DNA of 64,000 nucleotides, taken from Adiantum capillus-veneris (lineage: Eukaryota; Streptophyta; Polypodiopsida; Polypodiales; Pteridaceae). The notes under the pieces are model-generated. The model had not been told where the DNA came from and did not search any database. It saw only the letters and a list, made by a program, of their open reading frames with translations. The stretch is from assembly GCA_014529385.2 (NCBI GenBank), contig CM043958.1, positions 154,186,293-154,250,292 of the forward strand, read 5' to 3'. The translations under genes and the position numbers were made by a program. This document shows positions 21,481 to 33,214 of this stretch, in pieces. Positions within the stretch are counted from its first letter, which is position 1; each line of letters begins with the position of its first letter.

Positions 21481-22425
21481 ACGTGTTAACTAATTTGATA
21501 TCAATTAACAAAAGCTGCTAAAGGTCCGAGCCTTACGGACGCACATCAAAGATCAACATGAAGAAGCAATAAAGATTGGAGTTACACATTTTTCCCATTT
21601 TTCCAAAATGGTCATGTATTGTAAATTCTCGATTTATTTCAAGCCATTGTAATATTTTTAATGTGCTACGCGCTCAATGGGAGTTCCAAGCTATAAAGAA
21701 CAGGTCAATTAGTGTGCCTAGGTTGCACATTCAGTAACTGATGAAGCCCTAAAGGCCTTGGGTGCTCGGACATTGCATATTTTACCCTAGGTATATAAGG
21801 CAATGTGTAGAAGAAATTAGGGTTCTCAAGCTCATTTGTTGAGACCACTCTTTGGTGAGAGCTCATGAGGTGTGTGGCTATGGAGTCCTTGAGCTTCTCC
21901 TTGCTCATGTGACTTGATTAACACTAATCAATGCTTAATTCTCTTTCACTAAGCCCCTCTCATACTTCTTGTGATTGCTAATGATGCTTTGATTAGCTAG
22001 ATCATAACTAATTAGTGGTTAATCCCTCTCTAATCTTGTGTGATTGCCTCTTTTGCTTGTGTGTGCATGTAGGTTTCATTGAAGTGTGGTGCTCAATAGA
22101 TATATCTGTGTGTGCTTGTGATTAGTGTGTTGCATGATAGGATAAGTTTGTGTGCATCTTGCAATTGTCAGTGTGTGTGATTGGGTTGATTTGAGGTGAA
22201 GGAAAGTGGATGTGGAGATTGCCAATCATTGTGGCTTAGCTCCTCCATAGGCCAAGAAGCTGACCTCATAGAGTCACCATTCGTGTTTCCATGATTAGCT
22301 CACTAATTGTGTAAGTGTTTCCATGTCCTAGCCAGGTAAGCTCATCTCTCCGCATTGATAATTTTGTTGGTCATTGGAGCTATGCCGATGGTACCCCCAA
22401 CACCACTACGCATTTGTGAGCCTTA
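21481..22425 (+). other. LTR-like promoter module and spacer
   Basis: No coding signal. CCCTAGGTATATAAGGC at about 21786-21802 is followed by GAGAGCTCATGAGGTGTGTGGCTATGGAGTCCTTGAGCTTCTCC (given here in parts: GTGTGGCTATGGAG, CTTGAGCTTCTCC). The same string of phrases occurs on the minus strand at about 52850-53000 and, weaker, at about 30170-30300, so this looks like a dispersed LTR. Confidence 0.5.
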
Positions 22426-22880
22426 TAGTGCTTAAATTACTATTTTTTGACATTTTACCCATAGGAGAGTGTTGTTAGACCTTAGGGCGACCTATCTGGA
22501 CTATTTTGTTTGCAATTTTTTTGACGTGAATCATGATGAATTGGGATTTGGTACCTTTTTGGATGACCACTAGACTTTGTAGATTAGTGCCCTTATACCT
22601 AATATAGCTTCCCTTAAAGTTTTGTGATTATCCAAGTTCATTTAGTTGATAAAATGGCATGATAGCCTAGAGCAGCAAGATAGGATACAGGGAGATTTTT
22701 AGATAAGAGAGTGATGGTTTGCTTGTTGGGTTGGTAGGTTAGCTTGCTAGGTTCACTTCTTGAGGTTGACACCCTCAAAGAGTTTTTGTGCCCGATCCAA
22801 GTCACTTTTGTGAGTATTGATATTATGTTAGTTCCAGAGAGCATGCTACAAACGTGTGTCACGATGACCCGCTAACAAGC
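22426..22880 (+). repeat. Leader-like dispersed repeat, copy 2
   Basis: Second copy of 18113-18575 in the same orientation, about 4.3 kb downstream, again following LTR-like DNA. Nothing like ORF1 follows it, so the third unit is truncated here. Confidence 0.75.
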
Positions 22881-23983
22881 TCCCAAGTTATGGAAGTAAG
22901 TGATCATATCACTCCACAAAGTTCCTCCTTATAGACTTGCCTACTTATTGAAGATGAGGAATGGCCATCGATAAAACCAACTCTTGCTGCAAAGCCATAA
23001 ACGAGGTAATAATAATGAGCAAAGAGACACCCTAGAGGATTGAAAGAGATAATAAGTCCAACAAGATTCTAAGAAATTCTTGATCAAGGAGAAGGAAAGA
23101 AAGGACATAGAAAAAGGTAAGATTATTGCATGAGACAAGAATGTATTGTGACTTATATAGAAGAGGGAACTAACGTAATCCAACAGTCAAACATGTATCT
23201 TATTGTTGAAGACTTACCACCTTTCTTTATTGTTATGAGCTTAGGACAACTCTTTCTTTTTGTTGGGGAGTTTGTAAGGGACTCCTTATAGCCCTACTCT
23301 TGACCAATGCATCTAACACATCATCTTAAGATAAAATAGCTTTATTTTGAATGGTGATGTTGATTCAAGAATAATCCTTGCAATTAAATAGTAATTAGTA
23401 CGATTTAAGAATAGTTTTAGGAAAACTAGGACTAAATCAAAGCACCCAAGGGTTGAAAATTATTTGGTTGACTTCTTAATCCCTACAAAAAGTTTCATAT
23501 TCAAGTCACACTCTCAAAAAAGAAAAAAAAATGGGGGAAGGGGGATGGTGATTTTGGACTCTCAAAGAGTACCCAAGACTCACTCATGGGAAGATGTTGG
23601 GACTACATCATGGGAATGTAGGCAATGCATGTAAAAACTAGCTTTTTCATCTCAAAATTTAGATATAAGTGAAAAGGAAATAGGTAGCTTGTAGAAGAAG
23701 TTTTGATAATAAGACAAGTGAAACAGGAGAAAAAAAGAAGATAAGTGAAAAGCACCTATCAAAAACCTCTTATCCAAAGAGCATAAAAGAAGACTTTTCT
23801 TCTCATTTTACACCTTATCTTCTCATTTTTCATGATTTAAGTTAGAGAGTAAGCTTGTGGAAGCCATAGACAAACCCCTTGCATACACATAGAATTCATA
23901 GCCAAACTTCTTATATACAGACACCCCACCTCTCCTCTCTCTTAGCTCCCATAGCTTGATCTCATTCTTCTCGTTACATTCTC
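22881..23983. other. No recognisable gene
   Basis: AT-rich sequence with no motif I can name on either strand. Confidence 0.6.
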
Positions 23984-24826
23984 TGTTGTGGGAGTGAATC
24001 ACACCACCTATAAAGTGCATGCAACACTACCTAGATCAACATCAGGCCACATATTACACAATAGTCACATGGAAGCAATCTCTTTAGCTTGTTAGGCTGA
24101 GATCATCCCACACATACAACACTCTGGAAGGCCAAAAAACAAAAACCAAGAATCTCATTGCTCTCAACTACACCACCCAACCCGCATACACACATACGGA
24201 ATAAAACTCATCAAATCATACAAGAATTGTACAAAACTTAAGGAACACCATCCCCTCACTAGGATATACTTGTCCCAAAGACTCTACACTCAAAATCCTC
24301 ACTCCATACCCATCTGCAAAAACCGCATATAAAGACAGAACAAAATTTTGAAAGTGTCCAAAGCTGAAATCTATGACTACATATGCGTAGCTTATGTCAC
24401 CACACATCTAATGACTACTTGCACATAGAAAACAGACATCATTTGATAGAATGACGACCAAAAATATTTCGTAGACGCATTAGCTCGTGTGCTCTATTTT
24501 GTGTGTAATGATTGGTGTTGTTGCATAGCTCTCTCCAAGCCTATCACAATGGTGCAGTCGTATCTCTAATACGATGAGCGAGCAGGGAGTGGCGTCAGGA
24601 TGAAGCTCACACTCTCTCTCTTTCCCTCCCGAACACAGTCGATGGCAGCTCAAAACCTTCATTATAATAAAGTTATTTTTACAAAATGACCTAGGTACCT
24701 TATATACTAATGCTACTACCATAGGTTAAACCTAAAAAAAAGTTCAATGGGTCAAATGGCTTTGTATTTACAATCTAGAAGTGCCATCACACCGCGGCTT
24801 TTGTAGCTAGACTAGCTACTCATTAC
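23984..24826 (-). repeat. 3' LTR of the gag-protease element
   Basis: Repeats 33215-33978 over nearly its whole length (CCACCTATAAAGTGCATGCA, CAACACTCTGGAAGGCCAAA, CATCCCCTCACTAGGATA). The boundary near 24826 is set by loss of similarity. Confidence 0.85.
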
Positions 24827-25395
24827 CCAATCTTGGATTGTTTTCAATTGTCGCATGAATGGTCTTCCTAGAATGATGTCATAGTTGTTCTTCTTGCCAA
24901 AGTCAACAATAGTAAAGGTATGCTCAGATTCAATTCCACAAGAAGTAACAACTACTTTTTCTAGTAGTCCTACGGACTTTTCCATGTGTCTATATGCAAG
25001 CTGCAGTTTCATCCTAGTAGCCCTCACTGCTGGTTTTTCCTATTGTTTTCATATCTCTTTTGTGGTGATGGCAACACCAACTCCATTGTCAAGGATTCCC
25101 ATGGTTTTTACACCTTGGAATTCCAGAGGAAGAGTGGTGTTCCCATGTTCTTCCTCATAATACTCTCCGACCTTGTTTAAAGGCACTGGCCTAGTGTTTA
25201 GCTGAGACATTTCAATCTCTTTGATCCCTTCTTTCACTTGAGTTATTGGGGTTTTTACGCCAAATTTTTCTAAGAATTTTCCCACAGTAGTCCACATGTT
25301 TGGTCTTATTATGAGCAACTCAGCTATCATTTTTGTACCGGTGATTGGGGTAGATAGAATATCTATTAACCCTTTTGAATTGATGACCTTGTTGG
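24812..25395 (-). pseudogene. Retropepsin of the gag-protease element
   Basis: Minus-strand reading: GLIDILSTPITGT, MIAELLIIRPNMWTTVGKF (about 25270-25330), the active-site region GILDNGVGVAITTKEI (about 25049-25100) and, after a frame change, NYDIILGRPFMRQLKTIQDW (about 24825-24890). The catalytic D-S/T-G triad is D-N-G. The frame runs straight into the LTR and stops inside it (WVMSS, stop at 24812-24814). Normally RT follows protease, so pol and the polypurine tract have been removed exactly at the LTR edge. Confidence 0.8.
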
Positions 25396-26480
25396 AAGAT
25401 AGCCGTTAAGATGGAAGTGCAATAGACTTGGCCTCATGCTTTCCCGTATAGGACGGTAGTGTTCTTAGCAAATGGGGTTGAGTGTCCATAGACTGTATAG
25501 ATCCTTTGTATCCCCAATATGATTGCACTTCTAGACTCACTTGAGATCCAGTCTCAATTTCCTCTATTGGTGGAAGAAACACTCCTCTCCCATCATCAAT
25601 GTGGTTTACTCATATGCTTAGCTCACTCGCTTCATTGGCCTCTCTGACTTGTTTCCACAGCTTGTCAAGACCATTTATTTCTTTGCAACCCTCAGGTATA
25701 GCTAGGTGGAATCCCTCGAAAGAGTTATCCATGAAATTCAACACTATCCTTGGTTCTAATGCTGGATCGTTGAGCTTTGGTACGTGCTTGTGACTGGAAT
25801 CTGTCTCTATTCATTCCTGGTTAGGTAGGATTATTGGTGTAGGTGAGACAAGGATCACATCCTCGGGTTTTTCAACTGGTGGTTCTAGGAAAGCTTAGGG
25901 TGTTTGAATCATTTTCTGGCACATTTCAAGCCTTTGCTCTTCTAGTTCCTCATATGGAGATGTCATTCACCTTTGTTCTTGGGTTTGGTTGTTTTTGAGC
26001 TGTGTTTCATAGGCTTTCAAGAGGGCATCTACTGGCTCATTAACTTTTTCTACCAAGATTGATCCTCCTGAACTAGCACTTGTAGGCTCACTTTCCATAG
26101 ATTGTTCTTTTGGAGGTTGAGATGTCTACGTAAGAGAAGGTGCAAACCTTTCCTCATGTTGTCTTATCTTCTCTTTAGTCTGGTAAGCTCCTTATCTAGG
26201 GATTTCTGCTCTCGTTCCCCATGTGCCTTCATCCTAGCTCATCCTAGCCTTTCTAGCTTTCCAACTATTCCGTTTGCTATTGGTTATTTGAGTAGGTGCA
26301 TTGGTCTTTGGTTTACTAGCCTCTAGAATCACGTCAATTTCCATTTTCTCTATCTCAAGATTCTCATCCACTTCCTTTTGAGCTTGTGCTCTCGTAACTA
26401 CTTGAATTGGTACGACATTTTGGTTTTGCGAGCTATTGGGTAGTTGAACGATTCATGAGACATTTGTTGTGATCTTTATG
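25396..26480 (-). pseudogene. Gag-protease connecting region
   Basis: Degenerate minus-strand coding, rich in E, Q, K and R, with phrases such as YEELEEQRLEMCQKMI and VNEPVDALLKAYETQLKNN. It is typical of the charged linker in Athila-like gag-pol, with several stops. No enzymatic motif. Confidence 0.45.
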
Positions 26481-26740
26481 ACTTGGTTTGGGTTTTTTGG
26501 ACAGTTAGGGATCAAGTGAATGATGCCACAATCAAGACAATAGGCATTTACTTGAGTGATCTCTGTTTGCATTTACTTGAGTGATCTCTGTTTGATGACA
26601 TCGTCTGACCAAGTGTTTGTCACAACTTTTGTGACAATCTCTCTCTGGTTGAGGAGCTTCTTCTTGCATTTCCACTTGGCTATAAACACGCTCTGACCTA
26701 GCTAAGCCACTATTCACGATGAATTGCAATGTCCTTTACT
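26481..26740 (-). pseudogene. Cysteine-rich (zinc-knuckle-like) gag region
   Basis: The minus strand reads CHKSCDKHLVRRCH and, past a short duplicated phrase (GTGATCTCTGTTTG at about 26560 and 26580), YCLDCGIIHLIPNCPKN. The latter is a CCHC knuckle with one residue fewer than usual between the second C and H. It would bind RNA in gag. Confidence 0.55.
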
Positions 26741-26861
26741 CCATCTCATATTTTCTTACTTCAGGTCAAAACATAGGAGGTGGAGTTTGTACCGGCCTCA
26801 CCATTTCATATGTTTCTCTAATCTTCTGTCACTTCAAAGGGTAGTACCCGCTTTGGTGGTT

Positions 26862-27338
26862 CTAATACATTGTAGCTGGTACTATCACTTGTTTATTAGA
26901 TTCTTCCATCATTGGTGTGTATCTCATGTCCATAGGCATTCTAGCACTTGGCAGTGGAGGTTGTTGTCCTAAGATAGGTTGTGGTCTCAAAACTCCTACT
27001 AGACCTGGCGCATTCCACGTAACGTATCTAGGTGGAGTAGCTGCTAGTAGGATAGGTTTTGCATACCTCTCCCTAGCATATTCCATGTTATAGTAGCACT
27101 CTTCCCTTGTATGGTTTGTCCATTTTCTCTTAATTTTGCACCACTTAGGCTCTTCCAAATTAGACCTTACAAGAGGAGTTAACCTCTTGACCATGTCGCT
27201 GATAAAATTTTCTTGATCGATAGGTGCTGTTGGATTTGGAATGGACTCACTCATCTTTGAATAACTATGCTGAGAGGATGTGTCATCCTCTTGACTCTTA
27301 CAATACTTTTCTTTACATTCCTCACAATTATCCATCAA
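26862..27338 (-). pseudogene. Gag central region
   Basis: A 158-codon open frame with PKWCKIKRKWTNHTREECYY, which resembles the C..H....W.H...EC signature in plant gypsy gag proteins, and a proline-rich end (GVLRPQPILGQQPPLPSARM). It starts with ENFISDMVKRLTPLV upstream of the signature. The frame is clean locally but disconnected from its neighbours. Confidence 0.65.
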
Positions 27339-28631
27339 ATAAAGAGCTTCTTTAATAAATTAATCTACCTTCAGGCTCCTTATCATATGCAGATCCTTTT
27401 GAAGACCCGCATATCTCATTCCCTGGATAAAGATCAACATCAATTGTGCTTATGTAGCTAGTTTGGCTCACAAATAGAACTTAACATATCTCTTGAGCCG
27501 TAATGCCACTATGTGCTTGAATCTATGAATTTGTAGGACCGTATTATGAGCTATGCCTTTATGCAAGAATTATTTGATGAATTATTCAAACAACTTGTTT
27601 AGAGTCTCAAAATTGCATCTTTCCACTGAGTCAAACCATGTAGCCACGTCATCTTCTAGAGTCTGTCTGAATCCCACAAACTATGTCGCAAAATCCAAAA
27701 CTTCCTCTGCTCTAATTACTCTTCTACAAGCCGCTACGTAATCTCTCGGATCTTAATCTCTAGAGTATTTCCTATTTACCCATTTCTGGACTTGGGACGG
27801 TCTAACTCGTGGATTGTCTACAAGTATAACCATAGACTCTCCCAAGCCTTCTCTCATTTCAGGCCTTCTACCATGCCTAGGTTCTGCTTCGAAGGGATTG
27901 GTCGTTCTATTGGAGATTGGTCAATTAGGGAGATTCACTTAAGGAGGAATTTCTGCCATCTCTTTGATCATTTCGTCTCTTGTATTGCTCTAGGAGGGAA
28001 TCCAGGTGGATCTACAAGTCTAACCATAGACTCTCCCAAGCCTTCTCTCATTTCAAGCCTTCTACCATGCCTAGGTTATTCTTCAAAGGGATTGGTCGTT
28101 CTATTGGAGATTGTTCCATTAGGGAGATTCACTTAAGGAGGCATGCTGCCATCTTTGTGATCATTTCATCTCTCATTATTGCTCTAGGAGGGAATCTAGG
28201 TGGCTCCCTCTTTGGAATTCTCGTAGGAATTCACGTGTTTGGTGGGGGTATTTGTGGTACTTCATTGACCAAATGTCCACATATTTCCAATGCAGTCTGT
28301 GGATTTGTGATTTTTATAACTCTGTATTCTCTTCCATACTTGTCAACAACTATAGATTTTCATTGACAACCGACTCTGTATATATCTAGACATATAAGAG
28401 CTTGTAATCCGTCAGCTCTTCTAGGTATGGCTCTGAGCACCTATACAAGTTGACCTCATTGTCGTCAATGTATCTATGCAGTCCTTCACTCTCATGATCT
28501 GTCATCCAAACTCTCTCAACAAAATTGGCCTTTATCAACTGCAAGTTTAGAAGGTCCATTATGGGCGAATGCTCCTCTATGGCCAGGATCCCGAAGCTTG
28601 TATAAGCTGATTTTGTATCTGAAGTAGACAT
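27339..28631 (-). pseudogene. Gag N-terminal region
   Basis: The gag start is likely at 28631 (MSTSDTKSAYTSFGILAIEE), open to 28386, then decayed. A 194-bp tandem duplication lies inside it (27817-28204). Since 194 is not a multiple of three, it breaks the frame. Confidence 0.55.
27817..28204. repeat. 194-bp tandem duplication
   Basis: TCTACAAGT..AACCATAGACTCTCCC starts at 27817 and again at 28011; the second copy ends at GGGAATCTAGGTGG. The copies differ by scattered substitutions (for example GGTTCTGCTTCGAAGG and GGTTATTCTTCAAAGG), so it is old. Confidence 0.93.
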
Positions 28632-29142
28632 GATTTTGTCTAGCTTGATGTAAGAAGACTTATTCCAATGTGTTCAAGTGCTTTGGTTAGGAAAGAGTCA
28701 AAACTATGTCCAAAACTACGACCATTTTGTCACAATTCTCTCATTTGTCACTTTTAGACACCCCTAACTTTTGGATGTGTTTTGAGGCCTTAAACGACGT
28801 TTTTTTAAACACACTGACCCACAATGAATGACTTGAAGGTTCTTTCATTGTTGTTCATGGGTCACACTGAATTTTGTAGAGCTACTCTAGAGCTTCATTT
28901 TGATTAAAAAAAAAGATTTTGAATCCGATATCGAGAGCTCGAGTTATGGCCAAAACAGTCTTCTATTACATTCAATCTTCCTATAGGTCAATTCTGGAGA
29001 TTTTAGTGTGTCAATACTAGATGCATGCTTTGGTTCACTTATATGTGTCCAAATTTTGTTTTGGAATGATATTTGAGATTCTAGGGTCAAAAGAAAGCCC
29101 TTTGACTGGTCAAAGTTCCTGTCTGGCCTCAACTTGTGCCTG

Positions 29143-29650
29143 GAGACTTAATACACGTATGATGTCTCCTGACTCAAAATTGCTCCAAACTTTAAGTGTA
29201 GACCCTTCTTGATGTACTCTAACCACTCCAAGTCTCAATTTGTGATTCTGGTACTTTTAGACAGGTCTATCACTCTTTTTTTTCGTTTGGTTGCTTGCAA
29301 CTTCCCTGGGAGGTTAGAAGCTAAAAGTGATCCAAATTGAATATAAGTTGGTCTTTAGGAAATGGAAAACACTTCTTTAAGCTCACATGTAAGTTTTGAC
29401 CTCGAATTTGGGACATAAGACATCATACACGTATGATGTCTTTTATGGCAAATGAAGTGACTTTTATCCCCAAGACTCTTTATCACTCAAGCAACTTTCA
29501 ACAACTTTTAGAATTAAATTTCAACACTTTTTGTGCAAGCTATGGTCAGTACAAGCATGAATCTTGCCCAATTTCTATCTTTTGGCACTTTTTTAGCCCA
29601 AATGTACTCCAAATGCAATGAAATTTTGGATAGGGACTTATTTTATGCTC
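29143..29650. repeat. Palindrome-centred repeat array, part 1
   Basis: Two palindromic cores (29143-29168 and 29419-29440) about 274 bases apart. Each core is built from GACATCATACG and its reverse complement. Flanking phrases such as TCAACACTTTTTGTGC and CAAATGCAATGAAATTTTGG recur in part 2. Confidence 0.85.
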
Positions 29651-29655
29651 TAGGA

Positions 29656-31440
29656 TTATTGGCAATTGTATCATAGCGCACAACCCACCGACATAATGTC
29701 AATCCGGTGGATCAAAACTTGGCTAGTACATGGAGGCATCCATGCACCAAATGCGACGGATTGAGGACTGTAATGAGAGAGTAGGAGTTCGTGATTAGAG
29801 AAGAGGGAATGCAAGAAGAGATGGGAAGCTCTTTGTACACACACCTCAATCCATCACAACTCTCACAAGCTCAAGGACATGATGGTAATCTCTCACTAAT
29901 GACTAACATTCACACACAAAATCATGCACACACAAGCATATGGAAGGCAAGATTAGAGAAAATGCAATGCCATTGCCTCGACACATACACTCTAATCGAG
30001 CACACACATGAATAAAGTGTACAACACATGAGGAAATTATCAAGAAGAGATAATAATTAGATAAAATTTCGACTAATAATCACAAATCTAATAATCACAA
30101 CATATAGAGACATGGGAGAGAAGCATACAGAGACAAATAGCTTTGCATTATCAATCCAATGCTAGCTACAATGTGAGAGGGGTGCTCCATCTCCATAGCC
30201 ACCTCTCTTCTCTACTCTCCACCCTAGCTCTCCAAAGAATGAGCGTCACATTGTAGAATTTGACATTTATACCTAGGGGTTTTTAAGAAGTGGCTGGCTG
30301 CCCAAATGTGCATAAAAGGCCTAGGCTCACATTGTAGAATTTGACATTTATACCTAGGGGTTTTAAAGAAGTGGCTGGCTGCCCAAATGTGCATAAAAGG
30401 CCTAGGCTCACAAATACAAGCTGGAACTCTCATAGTGCTTGTAGATACAATAAAGGTATGTATACACATGTGCACATACGTCAATGGAAGCACAATGCAT
30501 GTCGTTGATGCTCCCCATCAACAAGGACACTAAAGTACACTCAGATGTTTGATTTGATCGAGATATGGCCTCTAAGACAGCATACGCGTTGTTGCACGTT
30601 ATTTTGAGAACCTTGTTTGTTGTAAATTTGTACATATGGACACGACGCCCAATGTCAAAAGGGTGTGTGGGATTTTTTTTGTGGTTTTTTTAGCTTGATA
30701 GCAAGCACATGTACATGCAAGGCAAGTCAGTAGCATAACTTTAGATGTCGGGTTACTGTAAGTGCCCGTAAGTATGTTTTTTGAAGTGAGACTTGTATAT
30801 AACTAAAACTCATGTAAAAAATTAAAAAAGTTCAACCAAATATCAAAAATTTTAGGTTTTAGCTCGTTGTGCCTCCTTGATGGTTTTGGATACAGTTTTT
30901 GCCCTCGCCTTACCTTCTCTACATGTAGTCGTACTGGGACAGCTTTCTGTTCATGTCAATTTTTCATGTAGCATCATGTAGATTCAATTTTGGTCATCTT
31001 CAGCTTTCTCTCCAATAATTTTTCAAGATTTCTTCCAAGCTTTAAAGTGCCCCAATTGGAGTTGTGCTCTTCAGGTTATGACTAGTTCTCTGTAAGGTTA
31101 TGGCTATGGCAGCCTAGTGGCAAATTGTGTGAAGATAGATTGGGAGGGGATGTATCTATGAATTGTGCAATTGATGTTGAAATTGTGGGCTTGTGATGTT
31201 CAATATGAAAGGGAAATCCATTGTCTTTATGTGCATTGGTTGGCGTGTGTTGTAAATCCGTGCTTTGACAGGGTTTTGCTCCTATGTGCTATGGTTCTTT
31301 GGGTGGGTGTGTGCTTGTAAATTCCCAAGGGAGCATAGGCCTTTTGGTTGGGTTTTACTAAGAATGGTTTTAATATACTTTTTGGTGCTGAGGTTTAATT
31401 TTTAACGCTCTTGGGCTATAAAGCTATAGAGGTGTCCCAC
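29656..31440 (-). mobile_element. Insertion interrupting the palindrome array
   Basis: Similarity to the array stops after TGCTCTAGG (about 29654) and resumes near 31440-31460. Inside, the minus strand has CCCCTAGGTATAAATGTC (~30270-30290 and again in a tandem copy) and GGTGGCTATGGAG, features shared with the LTR-like modules at 21786 and 52990. It is probably an LTR-type insertion; its ends and coding content were not resolved. Confidence 0.45.
30246..30407. repeat. 81-bp tandem duplication
   Basis: Two nearly identical copies (30246-30326 and 30327-30407) carrying CATTGTAGAATTTGACATTT and AAGTGGCTGGCTGCCCAAAT. They duplicate the CCTAGGTATAAA TATA-like motif on the minus strand. Confidence 0.95.
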
Positions 31441-32690
31441 TTTTTCTTTTGCCCAACAACGTATGATGTCTTTTGGCTCAAATTTCAATTCTGCTTCTTC
31501 CCAAGGTGCCCCTTGATTCATACAACAAGAATATGTGCTCATAAAAAAATCTGGATGTCAAAATTACTCAAAATCACACTTTTTCACCTTTATCTTCTTG
31601 GATTTGCGAAAATCTCCTTAAATTCAAAGATATGTGTCCAAATGAGATGAAATTTTGCAAACAAGCTTAACACATCATTTGCAAACCTCCTGCATGGTAA
31701 AAAATGTAATTGTACTTTCAGATATCGTCTTGAGACATCATATGCGTATGATGTCTATGTGCTCAGAATTAGCTCAAACTTGGTCTCTAAGCTATTTTGT
31801 GGTGCTAAACAGCCTAGTATGCTCAGATGTCAACTTTGATCCTAAAATTTCCCTTTAGACATCACAAGCGTATAATGTCTATCTGGTCAGAATGAAGTGA
31901 AATTTACTCCAGAGGTCTCCCACCTCACAAGCGACTCATAGCAACTTTCAGAATTCAATTCCAACACTTTTTGTGCTAGATATGATCAATTCAGGCAATC
32001 ACATTACCTAGATCTGTCTTGTGGCCCAAAAATGCTTCAAATTCAATGGAGTTTTGGCTATTTGCTTCTTAATTGCTCTAGATCACAAGGGTGCACTTAG
32101 ATGTATCTTTTGACCTCAAATCTGGTCTCCAAGGACATCATACGCATATGATGTTTATCTGGTCATAATGGACTTCTGTTTCTATACACGGTGCTCCTTG
32201 ATGAATACAACAAGAATATGTTCTCACAACAAATTTTGGATGTCAACATTGCACAAAATCACCACTTTTTGACAAGGAAATTCCCCGAAAGAGTAAAATA
32301 CCCTCATTTCTCAATCTATAAGCCCAAATGAAATGAAATTTGGTGTATGTGCTAACACAACATGCAAAATAGGGGTGTAAAGTCAAAAGTGTATTTTTGC
32401 TGCCAAAATTATACGCATATGCTATCTGCTAATGGATTTTTGTCCAGAATTCATTCACAAGCATCCCCAAGTCTCCAATCACAAGTTTCTCTGTTTTTTT
32501 TTTCAGTTTTGAAACTCCGTGTTTTGTCTTTTGGGTACCACAGGTGGGTCAAAACACTAGTCTCAGGGTATACTCAGGGTAAAATATCCTTTTGAACACT
32601 CTGGTGCATTCAGATTTGTCAAATTTGGTCTCCAGATGCCTCTTGAGACAAATCATACGCGTATGATGTCCAAGTTTTCATCATTTAAAT
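31440..32690. repeat. Palindrome-centred repeat array, part 2
   Basis: Palindromic cores at about 31461, 31734-31755, 31858-31879, 32134-32155, 32408-32426 and 32646-32670, with most spacings near 240-280 bases. The flanks are degenerate copies of one unit (for example TTGATTCATACAACAAGAAT and TTGATGAATACAACAAGAAT). The half-site is GACATCATACG; the copy at 32646 has the fully palindromic centre ATCATACGCGTATGAT. Confidence 0.88.
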
Positions 32691-33196
32691 TTTTCTACAC
32701 AAAACTCTTGCAAATGCCCTCTTATAAGCACAACATCAATCAATCATGAAAAAATGTAAATAGAAACCTGTTTATTATATTTTTACCCTCAAAATCAACT
32801 TTTCAAAGATCGTGAATGCAAACAAACACTTCAACAAATAAATCGGTGGATGAATAGCTCTATATCAGAATCGGATCACTTACCTAAAGCTACTCCTACA
32901 CATCATATGGGGTTTTGCATTTATGAGTAGAAAAATGCTACACACAGCAAGCACTTTTATCACCTCACAAATCACTCAACCACCAACAACTACTCTAATC
33001 TACAACTAATAGTACAAATCCTAACTAAACCTCTCTAGTCGCAGACCCTTGGCAAGACACACGCTTCTTGGCTGTCCACTTGATATCAAAATATCCTCTT
33101 TCGGATCCACTTAAGAAAAATGCTTTCTTTATTCAAAAGTAAATTAAGAAACCATCACACGAGTGTTAGTAGGATTACCTACTCAAGTCCTTGTGC

Positions 33197-33213
33197 CCCC
33201 GGCAACGGCGCCA
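33197..33213 (-). promoter_or_regulatory. Primer-binding site, tRNA-Asp type
   Basis: The minus strand reads TGGCGCCGTTGCCGGGG, complementary to the 3' end of plant tRNA-Asp, one base inside the LTR that starts at 33215. It proves the minus orientation. Confidence 0.93.
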
Positions 33214-33214
33214 A

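Larger units (their letters stand above)
28632..33196 (-). other. Very long leader of the gag-protease element
   Basis: About 4.5 kb without coding signal between the PBS and gag. It holds the palindrome-centred repeat array (29143-29640 and 31440-32690) and an unrelated ~1.8 kb insertion (29656-31440). Confidence 0.7.

Noticed and set aside
27792-28366. Plus-strand frames of 114 and 128 codons
   Set aside because: They lie over the 194-bp duplication in minus-strand gag and have no motif; treated as shadows.
29791-30015. Possible plus-strand peptide
   Set aside because: No family resemblance and it lies in the LTR-type insertion.
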